A DNA stretch of 11,163 nt, from the NCBI GenBank assembly GCA_020029455.1, contig JAIBJH010000189.1, positions 1-11,163 on the forward strand, read 5' to 3'. The notes beneath the pieces are model-generated. The model was not told the origin of the DNA and did not search any database. It was given only the letters and a program-made list of their open reading frames with translations. Shown here piece by piece: positions 7,241 to 11,163 of the stretch. How positions within the stretch are numbered: the stretch's first letter is position 1; each line of letters begins with the position of its first letter. Position numbers and translations under genes: made by a program. The DNA comes from Hyphomicrobiales bacterium. Its GTDB lineage: Bacteria; Pseudomonadota; Alphaproteobacteria; Rhizobiales; Aestuariivirgaceae.

Positions 7241-7819
7241 ATGGCGGTTCAAAGAGATGCAAGCAATCCCTTGGCGGGCCTGAAGGAGGCAACTTCAGGC
7301 AGCAAAGACCTGCCGCCAGTGCATATGTGGAACCCGCCCTTCTGCGGCGACATCGACATGCGGATCGCCGCCGACGGCACCTGGTTCTACATGAATTCGC
7401 CGATCGGCCGGAAGCCGCTTTACACACTGTTTTCAAGGGTTTTGCGGCTGGACCCGGATGGAAAGTATTATCTCGTCACGCCGGTCGAGAAATGCGGCAT
7501 CAGGGTTGACGACGCGCCGTTCCTGGCGATCCGCATGGGCGTTGAAGGCAAGGGCGATCAGCAACGCATTTCATTTGAGACGAATTGTGACAATCACGTC
7601 ATGGTGAATGCCGAGCATCCCTTGCGCTTTGCCGATGAGGAGGGAACGCTGGGGCTCAAACCTTACGTGCTTGTAAGGTCCAATCTCGAGGCGCTGGTGG
7701 CGCGGAGCTTGTTTTATGATCTGGTGGCGCTCGGCACTGTGAAAGACGGCTGGTATGGCGTGTGGTCATCGGGCACATTCTTTCCGATGAAACCCGCTAA
7801 CGAAATCGGCATCGCGTGA
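7241..7819 (+). CDS. DUF1285 domain protein
   Basis: A 192-residue protein of the DUF1285 family, common in Proteobacteria; no biochemical function is known to me. Family hallmarks are PPVHMWNPPFCGDIDMRI near the N-terminus, GTWFYMNSPIGRKPL, YLVTPVEKCGI followed by VDDAPF, LGLKPYVLVRSNLEALVAR and GVWSSGTFFPM at the C-terminus. It is predicted to be soluble and cytoplasmic, with no signal peptide or membrane helix. I take the ATG at 7241: the conserved region begins about 25 residues later, and an in-frame ATG at 7199 would only add 14 non-conserved residues (PSGRIPSGAT). Neither start has a strong ribosome binding site. The gene opens the plus-strand operon, and its stop overlaps the GTG start of the NUDIX gene (GTGA). 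The steady pairing with a CoA-hydrolysing NUDIX and cca in this group is suggestive but unexplained. Confidence 0.85.
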   Translation: MAVQRDASNPLAGLKEATSGSKDLPPVHMWNPPFCGDIDMRIAADGTWFYMNSPIGRKPLYTLFSRVLRLDPDGKYYLVTPVEKCGIRVDDAPFLAIRMGVEGKGDQQRISFETNCDNHVMVNAEHPLRFADEEGTLGLKPYVLVRSNLEALVARSLFYDLVALGTVKDGWYGVWSSGTFFPMKPANEIGIA

Positions 7820-8445
7820 ACGCCTTTACAGCCAGCACATTCATCGATGCTGCTAAGCGTGCCTTGCGTGACACGGCGCCCGAGACATGGGACCACAGCG
7901 ACGACGACATGAATGTGAAGGCGCGGATGATCCCGGAAGGTGTTACGCCCAAAGCCGCAGCGGTGCTGGTGGGATTGGTGGAGCGTGATGGCGGATTGCA
8001 GCTATTGCTCACGCAGCGCCATGCGGGACTTTCCAAGCATGCGGGGCAGATCGCCTTTCCGGGTGGGCGCATCGACCCCGGGGAAACGGCGATGGCAGCG
8101 GCGCTGCGCGAGGCGGAGGAGGAAACGGGATTGCCCCCGCATCATGTGGAGGTGTTGGGCTATCTCGATGGCTATCTGACGGTGACGGGTTATTTCGTGG
8201 CGCCTGTGGTGGCAATACTGAAGGATGGATTTGCGGTGGCGCCGCAACCGGGCGAAGTTGATGAAGTCTTCGAAGTGCCGCTCTCATTCCTGCTCGATCA
8301 AGGCAACCTGGAAACCCATACGCGGGAGTGGAATGGCTTGACGCGGCGATACTATGCTTACCCCTATGGCGAACGTTACATCTGGGGCGCAACGGCGGGT
8401 ATGATCAAGAATCTGGGAGACAGGCTCCATGCCGCGCGCTTCTAA
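7816..8445 (+). CDS. CoA pyrophosphatase, NUDIX family (NudL/YeaB-like)
   Basis: A 209-residue NUDIX hydrolase. The NUDIX box is perfect: G84-x5-E90-x7-R98-E99-A-x-E102-E103-x-G105-L106, which binds Mg2+ and carries the catalytic glutamates. Just before it lies the UPF0035 signature of CoA-specific members, LLTQRHAGLSKHAGQ (64-78) followed by IAFPGG. These enzymes cleave CoA or acyl-CoA to 4'-phosphopantetheine derivatives and 3',5'-ADP. Aromatic strands GYLDGYLTVTGYFVAPVVAI and a VDEVFEVPLSFLLD element complete the fold. The start is a GTG at 7816 sharing four bases with the DUF1285 stop, so translation is probably coupled. The 3' end overlaps cca by 17 bases. The protein is intact and of normal length. 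Confidence 0.92.
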   Translation: MNAFTASTFIDAAKRALRDTAPETWDHSDDDMNVKARMIPEGVTPKAAAVLVGLVERDGGLQLLLTQRHAGLSKHAGQIAFPGGRIDPGETAMAAALREAEEETGLPPHHVEVLGYLDGYLTVTGYFVAPVVAILKDGFAVAPQPGEVDEVFEVPLSFLLDQGNLETHTREWNGLTRRYYAYPYGERYIWGATAGMIKNLGDRLHAARF

Positions 8446-9634
8446 GCTGCCGTCGCTGGCGCGGGCCAAGTGGCTGAAGGAACCGCGCCTGCAAGAGGTG
8501 ATGGCAGCCATCGCCGCTGCCGGCGGTGAGGCGCGCGTTGCGGGCGGCGCGGTGCGCAATGCGCTGATGGGTGAGAAGGTTACGGAAGTCGATCTCGCCT
8601 GCACCTCGCCGCCCGATGCCATGATTGCCGCCTTCAAGGCGAAAGCCATGGCGGTGCATTTGACTGGCATCGACCATGGCACGGTGACGGTCGTCCAGCA
8701 TGGGGCCGTGTTCGAAATCACCACATTGCGGCACGACGTGGAGACGGATGGGCGGCGGGCGGTTGTGCAGTACACGGACGACTGGGCGGCGGATGCCCAC
8801 CGGCGCGACTTCACCATGAATGCGCTCTATGCCGATGCAAGCGGGAAAATCTTCGATTTTGCAGATGGTTATGGAGATATCCTGCGGCGGCGCGTGAGGT
8901 TTGTGGGAAGTCCTTCGGCGCGCATCAAAGAGGATTATCTCCGCATCCTGCGCTTCTTTCGCTTTCACGCACGGTACGGCAAGGGCGTGCCGGATGCCTC
9001 CGGACTCAAAGCCTGTAATCAACTCAAGTCCGGCCTCAAGAACCTGTCGGCAGAACGGCTGCGGCAGGAAATGCTCAAGCTTCTGGCCGCTCCGGGAGCG
9101 GTGCCGACCCTCAAGGTCATGGCGCAACGCGGCATCCTGAAGCAAATTTTTCCGCATACGGAGGAATGGCGGGTGATCGGGAGACTGCCGCCGGATGCCA
9201 TTCTGCGGCTCTTTGTCTTGGCGAAAGACGCGGCAGGCCTGAAGGAACGCCTGCGTCTTTCAAATGCGGAAGCGGCGCGGCTTGAGGCGCTGCATGTTGC
9301 GCCGGAAGTCTCTCCGCAACTTGCAGCCAAGGAACAGCGGCGTTTGCTTTACGAACTTGGTGTGCAAGCCTGGAACGATGCTGCGCATTTGTCTTTTGCA
9401 AGATCGCGGGCGAAGGAGGGCGAAGCAGCTTGGCGGAAACTTATCGCATTGCCGATGAAGTGGACACCGCCGGAGTTTCCGGTGAAGGGCAGGGATTTGC
9501 TGGAGGCGGGATTTGTTTCTGGGCCGGTGCTTGGAGAGATGCTGCAGCATCTTGAAGATTGGTGGATTGCCAGCGACTTCAAACCCGGCAAGGATGAACT
9601 TCTCGAACGGGCAAAATCGCAAAGAGGATCGTGA
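8429..9634 (+). CDS. cca: CCA tRNA nucleotidyltransferase (class II poly(A) polymerase/CCA family)
   Basis: This 401-residue enzyme adds or repairs the 3'-terminal CCA of tRNAs from CTP and ATP without a nucleic-acid template. The head domain shows GGAVRNALMG (39-48) followed by E53-V-D55-LAC at the place of the catalytic D-x-D, then RRDFTMNALY (125-134) and EDYLRILRFFRFHARYG (168-184). The following helical part, including LKNLSAERLRQEMLKLL, is the neck/body that reads the tRNA. Length is typical for alphaproteobacteria. The first metal ligand being Glu instead of Asp is worth noting. The ATG at 8429 is supported by GGGAGA (8415-8420), eight bases upstream, and lies inside the end of the NUDIX gene. 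The stop shares one base with the next ATG (TGATG). Confidence 0.92.
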   Translation: MPRASKLPSLARAKWLKEPRLQEVMAAIAAAGGEARVAGGAVRNALMGEKVTEVDLACTSPPDAMIAAFKAKAMAVHLTGIDHGTVTVVQHGAVFEITTLRHDVETDGRRAVVQYTDDWAADAHRRDFTMNALYADASGKIFDFADGYGDILRRRVRFVGSPSARIKEDYLRILRFFRFHARYGKGVPDASGLKACNQLKSGLKNLSAERLRQEMLKLLAAPGAVPTLKVMAQRGILKQIFPHTEEWRVIGRLPPDAILRLFVLAKDAAGLKERLRLSNAEAARLEALHVAPEVSPQLAAKEQRRLLYELGVQAWNDAAHLSFARSRAKEGEAAWRKLIALPMKWTPPEFPVKGRDLLEAGFVSGPVLGEMLQHLEDWWIASDFKPGKDELLERAKSQRGS

Positions 9635-10011
9635 TGGCTGGAATCCCCGACATTGTGAAGCTGAAGACCAGCGGCAAGGGCGCACCCAAGAAAGAGACGG
9701 GCAAACCAGACCCGGCCAAGCTCATCAAAGGCAAATACGCAACCACCACATGGAACCATTGGACGGGCGAAGATGACCGGCTCTACTGCGGCATCTGGGA
9801 GTCAACGCCGGGGCAGGTGAAGATCGACTATGATGAATGGGAGTTCTGCCACATCATTGCGGGCGAAGTGGTGTTGCGGAAAGAAGGCGCGAAGAAAAGC
9901 TGGCGCTTCAAGAAGGGCGATGCCTTCATCATTCCCGCAGGTTTCAAGGGCACCTGGGAGACGGTGAAGAAGGTGCGCAAGCACTACGTGATCCTGCTGC
10001 CGAAGAGCTGA
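9634..10011 (+). CDS. Small cupin-domain protein (Cupin_3 / COG3450 type)
   Basis: A 125-residue single-domain cupin. The N-terminal third is lysine-rich and probably unstructured (KLKTSGKGAPKKETGKPDPAK). The beta-barrel shows the two cupin stretches in the Cupin_3 form: EWEFCHIIAGEVVLRKEG (about 68-85), then a WRFKKGDAFIIPAGFKGTWE stretch and a final hydrophobic strand KHYVILLPK. Only one His (in EFCHI) is visible where classical cupins have a H-x-H pair, so metal binding may be altered. Relatives include domains resembling (S)-ureidoglycine aminohydrolase, but no reaction can be assigned. ATG at 9634 is preferred over the in-frame GTG at 9631, because AGAGGA (9622-9627) is then six rather than three bases away. 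It is joined by TGATG overlaps to cca and to the pteridine reductase. Confidence 0.82.
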   Translation: MAGIPDIVKLKTSGKGAPKKETGKPDPAKLIKGKYATTTWNHWTGEDDRLYCGIWESTPGQVKIDYDEWEFCHIIAGEVVLRKEGAKKSWRFKKGDAFIIPAGFKGTWETVKKVRKHYVILLPKS

Positions 10012-10775
10012 TGAGTTCCGAACCCAAAACAGTGCTGATCACAGGCGCCGCCAAGCGCATCGGGCGGCAATTGGCGCTGGCATTGTCGGATGCAGGGTAT
10101 GACGTGGCGGTTCATTGCAACACATCGCGCAAGGAAGCAGATGAAGTTGCAGCCGTCATTCAGGCGAAAGGCCGGAAGGCCACAGTTGTTGCAGGTGATC
10201 TTGCAAGAGCAGATACAGCCGAGAGACTGATCAAGGAGGCCAGGGCAGCGCTTGGTCCTATTGGCGTTCTCATCAACAACGCTTCGATCTTCCAGCCCGA
10301 CGAGGTGGGCGGCATCACGCCGGAAAGCTGGGCCGCGCATCACGACATCAACTTCAGGGCGCCGATCTTTTTAGCCCAGGCCTTTGCACGGCAACTGCCG
10401 CAAGAGGCGCATGGCAATGTCATCAACATTGTCGACCAGCGGGTGTGGAAACTCAATCCGACGTTTTTCTCCTACACCACCTCGAAGGCGGGCCTGTGGA
10501 CGGCGACGCGCACGCTGGCCCAGGCGCTGGCGCCGCGCATCCGCGTCAATGCCATAGGGCCCGGACCGGCGCTTCCTTCTGTCCGCATGGACGAGGCGGA
10601 ATTCCGCAAGCAGGCGCGTCTCACACTGCTAGGCCGTGGTACATCGCCGGAAGAGATTTCGGCCGCCGCCTTGTTCATTTTGTCACAACCGGCGCTTACG
10701 GGGCAGATGATAGCTTTGGACGGCGGGCAGCATCTGGTCTGGCAGACGCCGGACATCACCGAGGTTCAAGAATAA
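10011..10775 (+). CDS. folM: SDR-family pteridine reductase (PTR1/FolM-like, dihydromonapterin/dihydrofolate reductase)
   Basis: A 254-residue short-chain dehydrogenase/reductase. The dinucleotide loop is TGAAKRIG (11-18), with the Arg typical of pteridine reductases in place of the usual TGxxxGIG; NNAS is at 89-92. The active site is D142...Y155-TTS-K159. An Asp stands 13 residues before the Tyr where ordinary SDRs have Ser, as in Leishmania PTR1 (Asp181/Tyr194/Lys198) and E. coli FolM. The C-terminal LTGQMIALDGGQHL stretch is standard. By family knowledge it would use NADPH to reduce dihydromonapterin or dihydrobiopterin, and weakly dihydrofolate. That it directly precedes folB supports a pterin role. 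The ATG at 10011 shares one base with the cupin stop, and GAAGAG (10002-10007) precedes it. The same frame is open upstream, but that stretch is antisense-like noise inside the cupin gene. The symbol is by family; the exact substrate is not proven. Confidence 0.82.
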   Translation: MSSEPKTVLITGAAKRIGRQLALALSDAGYDVAVHCNTSRKEADEVAAVIQAKGRKATVVAGDLARADTAERLIKEARAALGPIGVLINNASIFQPDEVGGITPESWAAHHDINFRAPIFLAQAFARQLPQEAHGNVINIVDQRVWKLNPTFFSYTTSKAGLWTATRTLAQALAPRIRVNAIGPGPALPSVRMDEAEFRKQARLTLLGRGTSPEEISAAALFILSQPALTGQMIALDGGQHLVWQTPDITEVQE

Positions 10776-11163
10776 TGTCCAAGAAGCCGATGATTTCCCA
10801 CCATGTGGCGAGCGCCAAGGCCGGCATCCGCCATGTCTTCGTGCGCGACCTCGAGTGCGAGGCGCTGATCGGCATCTATGACCAGGAGAAGGTGAAGGCC
10901 CAGCGTGTCATCATCAACATCGACCTTTCGGTGAAGGAAGGCTCGGGCGATGACGACATCGGCCATGTGGTCTCCTACGAGGTGGTGGCGAAGAAGGTGG
11001 AGGCCATATTGGCCGCGGGCCACATCAATCTCGTCGAAACGCTATGCGAGAAAATCGCCCAGTCCTGCCTCACTGACAGGCGGGTGCTTGCGGCGCGGGT
11101 GCGGGTGGAAAAGCCCGACATCATCCCCAATGCGAGAAGCGTTGGCGTGGAGATTGAAAGAAG
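10775..11163 (+). CDS. folB: Dihydroneopterin aldolase, C-terminus cut by window end
   Basis: The first 129 codons of a FolB-type dihydroneopterin aldolase, which converts 7,8-dihydroneopterin to 6-hydroxymethyl-7,8-dihydropterin and glycolaldehyde in folate synthesis. The T-fold features are FVRDLECEALIGIYDQEK (22-39), QRVIINIDLSV (43-53), VSYEVV with Y68, HINLVETLCEKIA with E88 (the pterin-anchoring Glu), and VRVEKPDIIPNARSVGVEIE with K113 (the likely catalytic Lys). Nearly the entire domain is present and only the last few residues should lie beyond the window. An N-terminal extension of about 18 residues precedes the fold. The ATG shares one base with the preceding stop (TAATG), with GAGG (10761-10764) upstream. 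In many genomes folK follows, but that would be outside this window. Confidence 0.92.
   Translation, partial: MSKKPMISHHVASAKAGIRHVFVRDLECEALIGIYDQEKVKAQRVIINIDLSVKEGSGDDDIGHVVSYEVVAKKVEAILAAGHINLVETLCEKIAQSCLTDRRVLAARVRVEKPDIIPNARSVGVEIER

Noticed and set aside
9837..10010. In-frame upstream extension of the pteridine reductase (cupin-reductase fusion)
   Set aside because: The frame is open, but this part lies in the wrong frame of the cupin gene and has no homology-like features. The SDR fold starts properly at the ATG at 10011.

Overview
The window is GC-rich, gene-dense DNA that looks like the chromosome of an alphaproteobacterium, most likely a member of the Hyphomicrobiales (Rhizobiales). 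The basis is the gene content: a MoxR / DUF58 / BatA-DUF4159 / vWA-membrane-protein cluster lying back to back with a DUF1285 / CoA-pyrophosphatase NUDIX / cca cluster. This is an arrangement I know from that group; I could not run a search. No rRNA, tRNA, CRISPR array, insertion sequence or phage gene is visible.

Layout. Bases 2-109 hold the 3' end of a plus-strand gene (possibly a NUDIX hydrolase), followed by about 180 bases of non-coding DNA and a GNAT acetyltransferase (289-807). From 808 to 7101 a minus-strand operon runs in the order moxR, DUF58, BatA/DUF4159, vWA membrane protein, with 1- or 4-base stop/start overlaps. It converges on the GNAT gene with no bases between the two stop codons. 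A 139-base divergent intergenic region (7102-7240) carries two small inverted repeats. From 7241 to the right edge a plus-strand operon runs DUF1285, CoA-pyrophosphatase NUDIX, cca, cupin, pteridine reductase (FolM-like) and folB (cut by the window end), with every adjacent pair overlapping by 1 to 17 bases. No gene-free stretch exceeds 300 bases.

How the genes work together. The minus-strand operon encodes an AAA+ MoxR ATPase with von Willebrand-type partners, probably an envelope-associated chaperone or assembly system whose client is unknown. The plus-strand operon combines housekeeping functions: CoA turnover, tRNA 3'-CCA addition and repair, and at its 3' end two pterin/folate steps (a PTR1/FolM-type reductase and dihydroneopterin aldolase).

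Main oddity. Two of the four minus-strand genes, DUF58 and the last vWA membrane protein, are each broken by what looks like an internal deletion that also shifts the frame. Recognisable N- and C-terminal halves sit in different frames, and the joined length falls about 70 residues short of what I expect for each family. The two intact genes of the operon and the plus-strand operon show no such damage. Either the system is decaying in this strain, or the assembly dropped sequence at two places. Read-level data would decide.
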